47,865 nucleotides of DNA from a virus: the IMG/VR virus record IMGVR_UViG_3300032360_000016, positions 1-47,865 of that record; one strand, given 5' to 3'. Positions 36,101-43,400 of this stretch are shown here, piece by piece. The position numbers and the translations under genes were made by a program. The notes under the pieces were generated by a model. That model made no database searches, was not told the DNA's origin, and worked only from the letters and a program-made list of their open reading frames with translations. Numbering within the stretch: position 1 is the first letter of the stretch; each line of letters opens with the position of its first letter.

Positions 36101-37147
36101 AGCTGCTATTGTAAAGTTGGCAGCAGTATGACCAAGAGCTGTTAAATGGCCCTGTGTATCAACTGTTAAGTTAGGAATTAGTGATGCTGAACCAAATGTG
36201 CCAGAACCAACCCCACTAGCATCATGAGTTATAGTTACTGTATTTCCAGAAACCGAACTAGTTAAATAAGTACCACCTGCAATTGTTAATGTTTCAGAAT
36301 CTAAATCAATAGCTATAGTCGGAGTTGCATCATCATCAGTAATGTCTAAATCCTGTGCTGTAACACAAGTATCAACATATAATTTAGTAGCAAAAGAATT
36401 CCAAGCAGAACCATTATACCCCTCAAAGCAGGATAATGTTGTATTATATCTTAGTTTTCCCTGTGCAACAGTACCTCTTTGTGCAGTAGTGCCAACTGGA
36501 ATTACCAACCCGCCTGTACCAATTAATGTTAACTCTCCGCCAGAAGAAAATTTACCTCTTTCACTACCAGCTGTGAAAAAACTTATTTCATCATTATCAC
36601 CGCCTGGAGTTGTCTCTGCAGAGACATATGTATCCTGATCAACATCAATAACACCGCCAAGAGAACCCCATGCACTTCCATAGCCTTCAAATGTTCCCAA
36701 ACTTGTATTATAGCGTATCTCACCTTCAATTGGAGTTCCTTCTCTCTGCGCAGTAGTACCAACTGGAATTACTAAACCATCAGTGCAGGAAATGTGCAAG
36801 GAGCGACTAGGAGAAGTACCAATACCAACATTGCCTGTAAATGATCCGTTTCCATTAACGGTTAGGCCAGAAAAAGTAGGAGTTGCTGTGGTATGAATAT
36901 TTTGAGGAAGGGAAAGTACTATAGACCCATCACCATTAGTGACAGTTATTTGATTGGATGTACCAGTAAGAGTTGCTGCTGTTAAGCCATTGCTACTATT
37001 ACCGATTAATATTTGACCGTTTGAATAAGTAGTAAGCCCTGTTCCACCATCTGTAACTCTAAGAAAATCACCTACTGTAAATTCAGCAAGTGATGTAGGG
37101 TTCCCATTACCATCAAATAAGGCCTTAAGTGGAGTTTGTTCGGCCAT
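24125..37147 (-). CDS. Giant 4340-aa tail fibre, VGIGTT-repeat type
   Basis: A single 13-kb frame. The N-terminus (MAEQTPLKALFDGNGNPTSL, VTDGGTGLTTYSNGQILIG, LPQNIHTTATPTFSGLTVNG) is of a type common in fibres of marine T4-like phages. Most of the protein is made of shaft units containing VGIGTT-P and L-V-G elements, separated by at least nine linkers of the Y/H-GDGSNLTN type. A short YadA-like block (about 24610-25260) follows. The C-terminal domain (about the last 150 residues, ending WAKGRFYFKGMLVEDE) is a compact beta-type end and not a peptidase S74 chaperone. Cysteine is frequent, and several segments are near-copies of parts of the 5811-aa fibre. GGAG precedes the ATG, 5 bp after the 89-aa gene. 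The product is probably a trimeric host-binding fibre. Confidence 0.86.
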   Translation of the reverse strand: MAEQTPLKALFDGNGNPTSLAEFTVGDFLRVTDGGTGLTTYSNGQILIGNSSNGLTAATLTGTSNQITVTNGDGSIVLSLPQNIHTTATPTFSGLTVNGNGSFTGNVGIGTSPSRSLHISCTDGLVIPVGTTAQREGTPIEGEIRYNTSLGTFEGYGSAWGSLGGVIDVDQDTYVSAETTPGGDNDEISFFTAGSERGKFSSGGELTLIGTGGLVIPVGTTAQRGTVAQGKLRYNTTLSCFEGYNGSAWNSFATKLYVDTCVTAQDLDITDDDATPTIAIDLDSETLTIAGGTYLTSSVSGNTVTITHDASGVGSGTFGSASLIPNLTVDTQGHLTALGHTAANFTIAATWGTDDTFTLGETLTFSGTANEIETTVSNNTITIGLPEHVTIAGNLTVSGTTTTINSTNLQIDDKNIELAHSPSGNAGDDEDISGGGITLCSSDGNKTIAWCHATDAWHYNQGINVTSGNIGIGTTTPTNSLEIGDAGGTGYAISTISETYGAIIRTGESSTPTTNAALWVRNTNNSGTATEILYARNDGNVGIGCTTPPQKLTVAGHLCVGRVLSTDGTGCSTLWALEMQRTGSAGNYADIWSNNSYLALGSDASSADLVIKSNKVGIGCNDPAAKLHIKGTPSGSTSVLKIVDSGDVDGNLGMIALKGNTDAYGFDTGLDPVTGDLVWRRIINNSSGEALRIMRVTGALVTSANMGIGTGAATPTGVLELQTAAAAQITLSNSCTSLCGGHCVGLVAFKSYDSSTNSVTNLARIDGGFRHESGSTGSSYLLDGGAGEGGMLAFNVYCRASCDSVFTCKEAMRIIPAGYVGFGTTNPINARVQILHGGTNALMVQGGTSAADGAIILQTCITGVQVGNIQGKIGDNSASQHLALQDAGCNVGIRTRSPQAPLHIYTNVNSNTPALILSNEHASAGANLQFWGGATEAEVTTIKSYMSGGLWQLGFNVNQSSDVVTIEDTGQVGIGTDAFSCTSTLWCSALTIIGRSGCTVTSFAKIKDQCSLRIIPDGNILTDIRFHSVGDSGIMGISGTSEQSNVHSVPLILNAYGDVGAGGCGNVGIGMSSAPLYKLDVAGDINYTGALRVSGTEVAFGETEGGAAFYVCPKGSCTNFCSTISCATDCVVTPTIISSGTFLQLGTGPYIKSNSIGVNYTTQANAVLCVNYEGYNGGVTKFRDFMVYDGKQNVKLSVNGSTGRVGINTSAPTATVLEAVASGVTLSSLNAHAVNIVGANYAAATVGIYDSAAVAANIGGGINFGGKFNSNYTAEWARITSYKLNATATDPSGGLKITTRNTSGWTDAICIDPDGAVNFPEQVIFSSCLSATRYASTGGQYHFDNFTGNNYLTLTGSVLGAYVGGVNTLTMCSGKVGIGISNNIDAPLHVHGTCQLKLSRTDVGCYTVHIDNNVGNGTLSALNFRTECDNGGFLFQSKDTVGTNINSLAIDRNGSIGIGTVTPDNAKLEILGAQSTEIKLSSYSGSVGAVTGGKFNFRSSRGTEASPFNISTSDDVLGCIRWEVRAAGSWGTGASIVAKIDESDGNVNNANVNCIPTSLCFYTSAADASIEQFRMKIGANGKVGINCSDPPEILSVDGNVCATSFYGSGANLTGTIGAWSVAASLTCTTCQQVVVNSSSSGTGVLAVKAAAGSDSRIGFYEGGALRSCIRANGSDDTFRIATGPTSVTLVDRLTICNSGEVGIRNNSPAAPLHIGCQEHATAGTAGTATRLAIQPYSNTGGPYFFKARTTSGSSDHLDISYGSTHIMSWDLNGKVGIGTGAPQQSLDVVCNGSPRVRVAELRNTTGCSRFETMKAGSTTAVRVGGIQMTDTAKFQFYTRTDTKNSGDTTDMSQITSEGAETIAMTISNAGHVGIGRGITPSCGNLHVAGGTNYTVSSLATAVGNLAGRISPSTDHSGSLFFSNAGAKTTMAISSISNPTGTPTAQKLSLNPYGNATSGGVGVGQLFTIPSNTFGVKQTASNADGITIEASGNDSQLRIGHNSAHGVICTHSGGTAGYTDLCILAGDATTACDIVMQANVSGKVGVGAMNPSHKLTVTGDVCASSCMIATACMIADEFHGDGSNLTNVSGSSGWTSATNVTSTVCPTVCINPGATSGDGTLVINAASGADSYIKFQESGSTANYIRNEGSDNSFRISMVSTDQLFVTAAGCVGIGALPTTKFTVCTDSSADGILVRGSTSPRIVVEDTTNATVTHGYMQATNYGLNIGTAQGHNQASEAIHFYACGAEKMTISGGPNVWVGINCTAPTTHLDIDGCIKATEFYGDGSNLSGIGESGWVTAISQTYTSCGAVGIAGSVSTFAGGYPRMTIHGGQSTRSLVIRSSWYENSNWNCTGGITIHTTHTDVCRQFMLEHYDQTCTPTWSIRACNITNNSPPGTKTADFAVDVNGNQLIIARANGCVGICCGTPPERLSVDGNVCADAFYGDGSNLTNVGGGTGGWTTGTNKTTTTCCVGIGTTSPTDKLTVDSSTATDIQGWKSAGTAVADLWGTGAGGYGKFALRNNSNVTVLLDAGGNSYFTGGRVGIGTASPALYALHIACDNFVRHEGTANNVDGYIWDKYADNGIVDVPNTRSLNYVAQTANSGFAWQSRTSAGVSKTALSIDRHGSVIVGDSYYGSWSKLTVHSEISTSSANVITLLQHTDGNPKLAAAIGLAIANGGQSTNAADMYFQTASGGTTATHMTLGSTGNLGIGTASPDSLLHVFGDTGEGNQITVQTADTNWHGRLGHQVEGSSMGTILSSGASFTFTGNTISATKDYNGSFDGAGLIIHNQWNNTACAGFKFVRKASGSTTTDGAVTELMTILGNGNVGIGTPSPGAKLQVVYPQSAVYAEVAPNLSCSTLGLVNLQAAETAKDHATIQFNVNGGTHNRVGSISLVAKSASNRCADLTFTTDNAVTRSEKMRIEGGGNVGIGCTAPAQKLDVAGNVKATAFYGDGSNLTNVSGGSGGWTTGTNKTTTTCCVGIGTTSLNLTAANRTTVDINGTNESLLVFSSGGTAKGYVYNSGSRFDILSSNDIVLQYDGAANVGIGTTAPAQLLHVNKTSATDGDVGIVVQNCHSVADDEGETASLCFYHGCASSSGAVAAKLVAGKEGDFRMSSSDVSGNLQFWVVNSNTLQEKMRIKANGAVGINDTNPSHRLSVNGSVCSSSCMIATEFHGDGSNLTNVSGGGTGGWTTGTNKTTTTCCVGIGNTAPTANFDITGTAGSHTPNMKFTETAGNVNTTRLQLLSYDIDNISISFDSYMNDAETAWVSTDAGSNFQLKKCNDTFNINYESGIAVGSAMAWCSGFTMDTSGNVGIGTTAPDAGLHIKGTSNVSSALVLEQEYGGSSKYWKFQPVYNDDRLDIGYDASTTTVMTLKDDGSGGKVGIGIASPAHKLHVTTSATTAGYFETSIGSNSATLVVNHTNTSYNPNIVFQTGGTARWYMISNSSNTNAFELYKQGGTYGGFTFTQSGNLGIGTASPGAPLHVCGSWASNHGQVAIEGPTNGLNGIALRSNGSYKGFVIYRDGTAGACMEIGTAGNEKLHLQTNGHNNRLTITGGGHVGIGDVAPSHKLSVAGDVCASGCMIATEFHGDGSNLTGVSGSGGMTEAGVATFVCPTGACANFCSTISCATTGVYGNAGIGTASPRSCLDVQQTFRVSRDTNDDEYLSICAGDNQVCFNWVEDSTGASGGYGRYCFNTNAVANTTYPTRGGYYFHVTDNKVLSITNTCKVGIGELAEPVEKLTITCCNPTLTGPDNLIHLQLLGSVSGSVGTGIFMKTSTNTDSNRRGARLYGKSSWPVGSADFGIDLECATLGMVNRLFIKGATGNVGIGCITPAQKLDVAGNVKATCFIGDGANLTNLPSSGMTEAGDAGFVCPTGSCSSFCATIVCATAGFYGDGSNLTNLPGGGSGGMTVAGVATFVCPAGACTNFYSTISCSTTCMETPFVCTTNVGIGNTESGIYAFVAGISSQATGDHSSAFGRSSIACGLYDLAIGYTAITVPHAGATNKCPEANISIGFCTIASNGFRCDAATDYYLPSIAIGACARSTVCGGLSVGTCTIASGSCSSAFGYNSCASGVLSTAIGYLTCATGNNSSAFGHFSCALGSNSTAIGQYSCAGAVSNNSAVAIGYYSKATKTSSTAVGNGAQATGTYSSVFGKASCAVGNYSSAFGYSSCAESCRSLALGFFAKARIACTTNVPQPFIHKADGAEVSYYGYSAFGQFSSPEITLMTSDICLMTAACHTITIPAGATFWVNEMGVISTTATNVTTQATVSIGCDDTHTDTLLDNLQTTALTAVKKRERYLPATPEDGLQTITVEIVTAAVATWAKGRFYFKGMLVEDE
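24610..25260 (-). repeat. YadA-like repeat block in the second giant fibre
   Basis: About fifteen 14-residue units of the SSAFGYNSCASG type, again with a cysteine at the ninth place, plus one copy of the LAIGYTAITVP / CPEANISIGFCT / DYYLPSIAIG block found seven times in the other fibre. It lies near the C-terminus. Confidence 0.8.
27198..27522 (-). repeat. Segment shared between the two giant fibre genes (copy in 4340-aa gene)
   Basis: Partner of 21303-21627 with equal length and frame. It encodes GTAGSHTPNMKFTETAGN, FDSYMNDAETAW and NYESGIAVGSAMAWCSGF. Confidence 0.85.
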
Positions 37148-37152
37148 ATGTA

Positions 37153-37422
37153 CTATTCTCCAGTATCAGCACCTATTGTAACTGCATGAGTAGTAATAGT
37201 TCCACTTACATTCTTTTTAATTTTATAATTTCCACTACTATCAACATACAACATTGCTGTGTTTGTTGTTACGGAAGCATCTGTTGGCGGAGTCGCTGAA
37301 AATGCTATTAATATAGTAGATGCATTCGCTTCAATGGTATTTAGTTTCGTTATAATACTATTGATAGTAGTCATTTGCTCTTCAAAAGTATTTGAATTTG
37401 TTAATGCTGTAATGTCTGCCAT
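37153..37422 (-). CDS. Small structural protein with helical N-terminus
   Basis: This 89-aa protein begins MADITALTNSNTFEEQMTTI and continues with SIITKLNTIEANAS, a short amphipathic helix likely to form a trimeric coiled coil; the second half (TAMLYVDSSGNYKIKKNVSG) looks like a small beta-domain. Similar N-termini (a T-N-S-x-T-F start followed by I-x-KLN) occur in marine T4-like fibre and structural proteins, from memory. It sits between the DUF4815-type protein (2 bp gap) and the 4340-aa fibre (5 bp gap), so it is translated with both. A connector or small fibre subunit at the baseplate is the most natural guess. GGGAGATAAGA precedes the ATG. Confidence 0.68.
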   Translation of the reverse strand: MADITALTNSNTFEEQMTTINSIITKLNTIEANASTILIAFSATPPTDASVTTNTAMLYVDSSGNYKIKKNVSGTITTHAVTIGADTGE

Positions 37423-37424
37423 TC

Positions 37425-40400
37425 TTATCTCCCATACACAGTTGCTAAAAATCTGAAAGTCTTAGTTGAACCTGCATAATTAGTAATCTTTACCATACAA
37501 CCAGTTCCAGTATCCTGCCTCAACGGCTTTATAGCATATTCCTGTATCTTTTGTAGGGTACTTGGACTTGTACTTGTTCTAACAAAATCTAAACTACTGG
37601 CATTTACATCACCAACCACAACTGCAGTATTGACCTCTTGAACACTATTTTGGTTATTGACACTTTCAGTTGTACCAAAAGCTATACCATTTGTTCTGTT
37701 GATGTAAACTGTAGTTGAATCGATAGCAGATACTACGCCTGTTGCACCACTGCTTGAGCCCGTGACTGTATCATCAATAGCCCAACTCACAGTACCAAAT
37801 GTCGTAAGTTTATCAGGTACTACAGTATATTCAAAACCTGTTCCACTAAATCCATCGCGATTTATTAATTGAATAGTTCCATGAGTCACTTTAAAATCAG
37901 TTTCTATTGCAAAAAATTCATGGTACTTTCGCGTGGTTAGATTACTTAAATAACCATCTGCAGTTAATTCACCTTGTATAGTAAACGATTTCAACGATAA
38001 TAAACTATCATCTTTCTGATTAGCAACTGCTAGAATATTCTTAATCTTTGGAAAAACGACACTACTTGAACTCTTAAATGCAACCTTTACTTGAAAAGTA
38101 GTAAACTGACCCAAATCATCCTTCAAATACTCAACTTCTTGATAATCACTTCTATCATCAGTTACCATTGTATCTTGTTGTACCAGAGCAGTCCACAAAT
38201 GGTTATCGGAAAATGGTATTACATTGTCTTCAATATCCAAAGCAGTATCTATATTAGTTCTAACATAAACATTTACAGTAGAAACGCCTGGAATTACGGC
38301 ATCAAGAACAACCTTTACAGAATTTGCACTACTTTTTAATCTAACCTTTCTAGATATATAAGAACTTAATTCAGAAGAATTGTCAACACGATTTGAAATC
38401 ATTAAAGTGTTAAGCATTCCTTTATCAATCACTGGACTGACGCGGTTAAACTCACTAGTAAATACATTTTTCATAAATGTATTATTTTCTATTTTCTTAT
38501 TACTTTCTAACTGGATATTAGCCTCTGGAATAATTCTTGTAAGAGAGCCATTGTAAGTATCTGCACGCTCCCAAGTCAGACGAGTAGATTCGGGAACAAT
38601 ACTGGCATCTCCATAATATAACATATCTACGCGTTTCCTTGGCCCATCTGCAGATAAATCAGATGATACTTTCATAGTAGATTCTGGATAATGAGTTCTT
38701 CCTGCAACAAAACTTTTAATCTCAGTTGTACTAGTATCGCCAGTAGTCTGAAAAACATTACCAGTGCCAACTCTTTTGACATCAATAGTATCATGTACAG
38801 AGCTTATAATTTGATACTCATTTCTCCTGACTCCATCTACTCTTATAGTTGCATTTAAACCGCTACCAGCCTGTGCAACTGTAATTAAATCGTTATCTGT
38901 ATAGCCAGAGCCTGGATTTATTATATGAATACCTCCAGTTGCTGCAGCACCACTTCCAAAATCATCAATTACATTACCAGTAACTGAAGCAACTCTTACT
39001 GTCAAACCAGTTCCAGTTCCGCCAGTAGTAGGATCTCCATTTTCAAGAGTTGTTACATTATACCCAGTTCCACCAGAAACAGGATCTTTCGTATTCGTTC
39101 CATCATCTAAATCAACAACAGCACCATCATTGATATATTCTAAATCAATGCCATTCATCATTCTCTTATAATGATTTACGCCAGCATAACTGTTAGTATT
39201 ACTTAATATCACATTCTTTCCACTATCTTTACCCCACAAAGGATCTGCAGAATTTACAAAACTGCCAATAGAAGTCATCATGACTTTTATTTTCTTTGGA
39301 GTTGAACTATGATCATAATCCACTATTATCCCATGAGGATAATTAGCATAATTGGATGCATCTGCTCCACCACTTCTTTGATAGATTATTTCCCCTTGTG
39401 CAAAATTACCAGCAGTTCCAATATTACCTGTATTTGAACCAGATGCCAATTCTGCTTCAAAACCATTCCTACCAGTAACATTTTTAAATGTCAATTTTGC
39501 ATTTGATACTGATTCATACCCATGACTATCAAGATCTACTCTTATTTGATTTCCGGCTAAAGAATGAGAAGTACCAGAACCCGCAACCGCGGTCAAATCA
39601 ATCGCATCGACACCAGCTGCAGTAGTTTTTAGCTTAATAGTTGTTGTAGTGGGCTTTGAATGAACATAATATGTTGTTCCAGTAGTCAAACCCCCAATAT
39701 TTCCACCACCGCCATTTGAATAAACAATAGAATCATTAACTGCTAATGCTGTAACCTGTGCAGCAGTTAAAGTAATAGTATCATCAGACGTACTCACAGC
39801 TCCAGAACTTGTACCATCAAATACAATATTACCATAAGTGTAAAGAGGATTGTCTTTAGTAGGCGAAAGATCAGGTATTGCATTAGTTTTCAACCATAAA
39901 GTTGAATCTCCAGCTGGAACAGATGTATCAAATTTACAACGATATAAAACAAACTGTAAAATTTGACTTTTTATTTGATCAAACCCTTGATATGTACTAC
40001 CAACGCCAGTCATCTTACTACCTTCAAGCCTATTTACATCTAAAGCTTTTAATTGATAAGATCTACTTGCAGTTATTAAAGTAATACAATATTTTCCTTT
40101 TGGAAGATAGATAAACTCAGAAAAAGTAAAAGATGTTGGGGTTACACCATCTGTAGGAATTGCAGTTGATACTGCAGTAAATTGTATGGAATTTGTACCA
40201 TTAGTTATATATTCATTAGCATGATTCCATTCACCCCTAACTGGTCTAACTGTGACTTGAGTAGAGGTTGGAAAATCGACAATAATTCCTTTTGCACCAG
40301 AATTATTACCAGTTAACGTATCACCTACACTCCAACTACTAGATGGATTGGAACCAAATGTCAATATATCAGTTGGATATTTTACTATAGTAGAAAATGG

Positions 40401-43400
40401 TATACAATCGTTAGATGGCTTATCACCGTCCATTTTTCTCAATTGTAAAATAATCGGTCGCATATTACCAAAATTCTCTTTACCTGTAAAATACAGATCT
40501 ACTTTACCAACAAAACAATCTTGGAAAATTTCAAAGCTTTGATGATATGCATCTCTTGTTTGAGTATCCCATGAGCCTTCAAGGTTACGAGTAGAAATTT
40601 TATTGGCTATATAACCAACGGCATTAAATGAACCCTCAGCATAACAGTCAACTCCAGAAGTTGTACTATCAACAACTATCTTTTTAATGCCAGTAGTAAA
40701 TTTAGTAGTTCCAACGCCTTCATCAACATTAGGAATTGTAAACCAGCCAACAAAACTACCGTAATCATCAGTCTTTAATACTGCCGCTGAACTATTAATG
40801 TAAGTAGCTACTGTTAATACATTTGTCCTTATATCACTAGTAATGTCTCGCCCATCAAAGCGTATCCGTAAATTACCAACATTAGGCTTAAGTCCATATA
40901 CAGTTATTTTTATATTTTGACTTCTTATATATGGAACATAATCTCTTTGCACCTTCTTTCCACTAGGTAACTCAAGAGTATTACTTTTAACATCATATGT
41001 TTTCTTCAAAGATTTAATTAGACCATCATAAGAAGTATCCTTATCAGAATCCTCAAATTCTAATTTCTCATAACCAGCCCAATGAGTTTTCCAATCGTTC
41101 CAACTTGAACGATGAGTTTTATAGTTCTTACTATGATGCTTTATAGAATCATATTCCCCGCCTCTATTTTCTATCAAATCTGGACGACTTGTTGTAGATT
41201 TCCAATTATCAAAACTAGGCGATACTATCATATACCCATGATACCCAAAAGTATGAGTAGTTCTTGGCTTTACTTCAATATTACTTTCAATATTAACTAC
41301 TTCAGAAACATATTCATCACCAGCAACCAATGGCAGAGTTACTAAATTCTTAGCGGTAGTAGACCCAAGTAGATCATTATATTCAATTGGAAGTGTATTC
41401 CAACTTGTATTTTCAATTATAAATTCTGGTCTAAGAACATTGTTAATTTTATCAATAGAAGCACTATAATAAGTATCATCTACAGCAGCATTGGAATCAT
41501 CTTCAAAAGAATCGGTAAATGTTCCAATAACCTTCCTACCTTCACCAATATCATATGTTTTAGCCTTTTCTTCTAAAGGATTTTTTGAAACATGATTTTG
41601 AATTTCTTCCAATATATTTTCCAATTTGGATAATTCAGTATCTTTTCTACGCAAGTTTGAAGTAACTTTAATTTTAACATCATCAGTAGAATGTGTATAT
41701 GCAGGAACTTTTATTTCTGCTAGTTCAATACCATTTTCTGGAACTATCGGCACCACTGGCTCATCCTCATAAGGAATCCCTTTAATAATTCTAAGATTAC
41801 CTTCAGCCATAGTTACTGTACCTGTACCCACTGTTTTACCTGTTGCTCTAAAGATGGTGCCTGGAGTATTTGATTCAGCACCAATTTGATTAAATAAACT
41901 AGTTCCTAATGTAAGAATTTTATAAACTTCACCAATTTCTAATTTATCAGAAGTTAAGATTTCCTCTGTAGTTTCACCTTCTGTTAAATAAAGTTTATCT
42001 ATTCTAGGCTGGAAATATTTCACTTGTGAAATATCTACAGTTGTATGGAAAGGTATTCTAGTATTATGTAAATAATGATCGTTGGCATCCTTAACTGGCC
42101 TAAAATCAATAGCATCAGCTAGTCTAATTTTTTTACCAGTAGTTGGGCTCGTAAAGGTTGGAATATCAGCATAGGTAAATGTACCAAATCCAGAAAATGA
42201 AACTCCAACTGGATATGAATCTGCAGATATATAATCACCTACCCTATAAGATGCAGAGCCCGCCCCTATTTGCTGTGCATCTGTTCCATGCTGCAGATAA
42301 TAATAAACAATATACAATGATCCAGAAGGCATCGGCTTATTATCTTTGAGCTGTAAAAAACCTACAGAATACGAATTATCCCTCTGACCTGTATTTAAAA
42401 TATATCTGGATGAAATATCAGTATCACTTGTAGTAGCCTGATTTGATGAACCTGCATCAAAACCATTTTTATTTTCATATACTTTCCAATTCCTATCCAA
42501 CACATCTGCATGATCTAATTGAATATGACCTATATCACCAGATAAAGTAGAAGTAGTTGAATGAGTACCAACGTGCTTCGTACCTTCCTTTACTGTTTTA
42601 TCTATTTCGACTGCAGAAGTTGTCTTAACCACCGACAACAATACATAATCTTTACTTGTCTGAATTCTAGGACTATTAATAGTCAAAGAAGTTGGCGCAG
42701 TGGTACTATTAAATTGCAATACTACATCATCCTCTTTGTAAAAAGCTGCATAATCAAAAGCACCTGCATTTGCAAACCCATATAAAAGATAATCTTTATT
42801 TCTATGTCCGACAATTGTTTCATCTACTGCACTTATAGTTGCACTTGAGAGCACTATATCACTCACTGTCATCCATTCTTCTTCAAAGCGTCTAATATGC
42901 ATAGTATAATCTTCAGCCTGAAAGAGTGTTGGACTTCCCGTAGTATCCACATCACCATTAACATCTGTGAGAACTACTAGGAATTTTTGAAAACCTCCGA
43001 GAATGTTTTCACTACCACCTGTAATAACTATTTTCCCATATGCACCAGAAGTACTACCCTTTATTACATCACCAGGCGCTGTATAGTACCCACCACCTGT
43101 AAGGACTTGTTGAGTTACCGACAGATTATTTGTTATATCAAAAGTTTCATTTCCAGAAACAGTAAAAGTTATCGTATCATTTGCAGTAGTTGTCTTCAGC
43201 TGAGTTGCTCTCATCCTATTGATAGTAACAGTACCTATGCTACTTCCATCATCTCCAATAGCATCTTTAGGAATAGGAAAGACCAAAGAATCTAATCTAC
43301 TATCATTAAAAGTTGTATAAGAAGTATCTCTATAATGGTCTACTGTTTGTGCATAATCTTTATGCATTCCAGCTTGACTGTCCGCATCCCCACCAAAAAA

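Noticed and set aside
4574-37147. Diversity-generating retroelement acting on the fibres.
   Set aside because: No reverse transcriptase is in the window, and no adenine-biased template/variable repeat pair was apparent by eye; the repeats differ in all base types.
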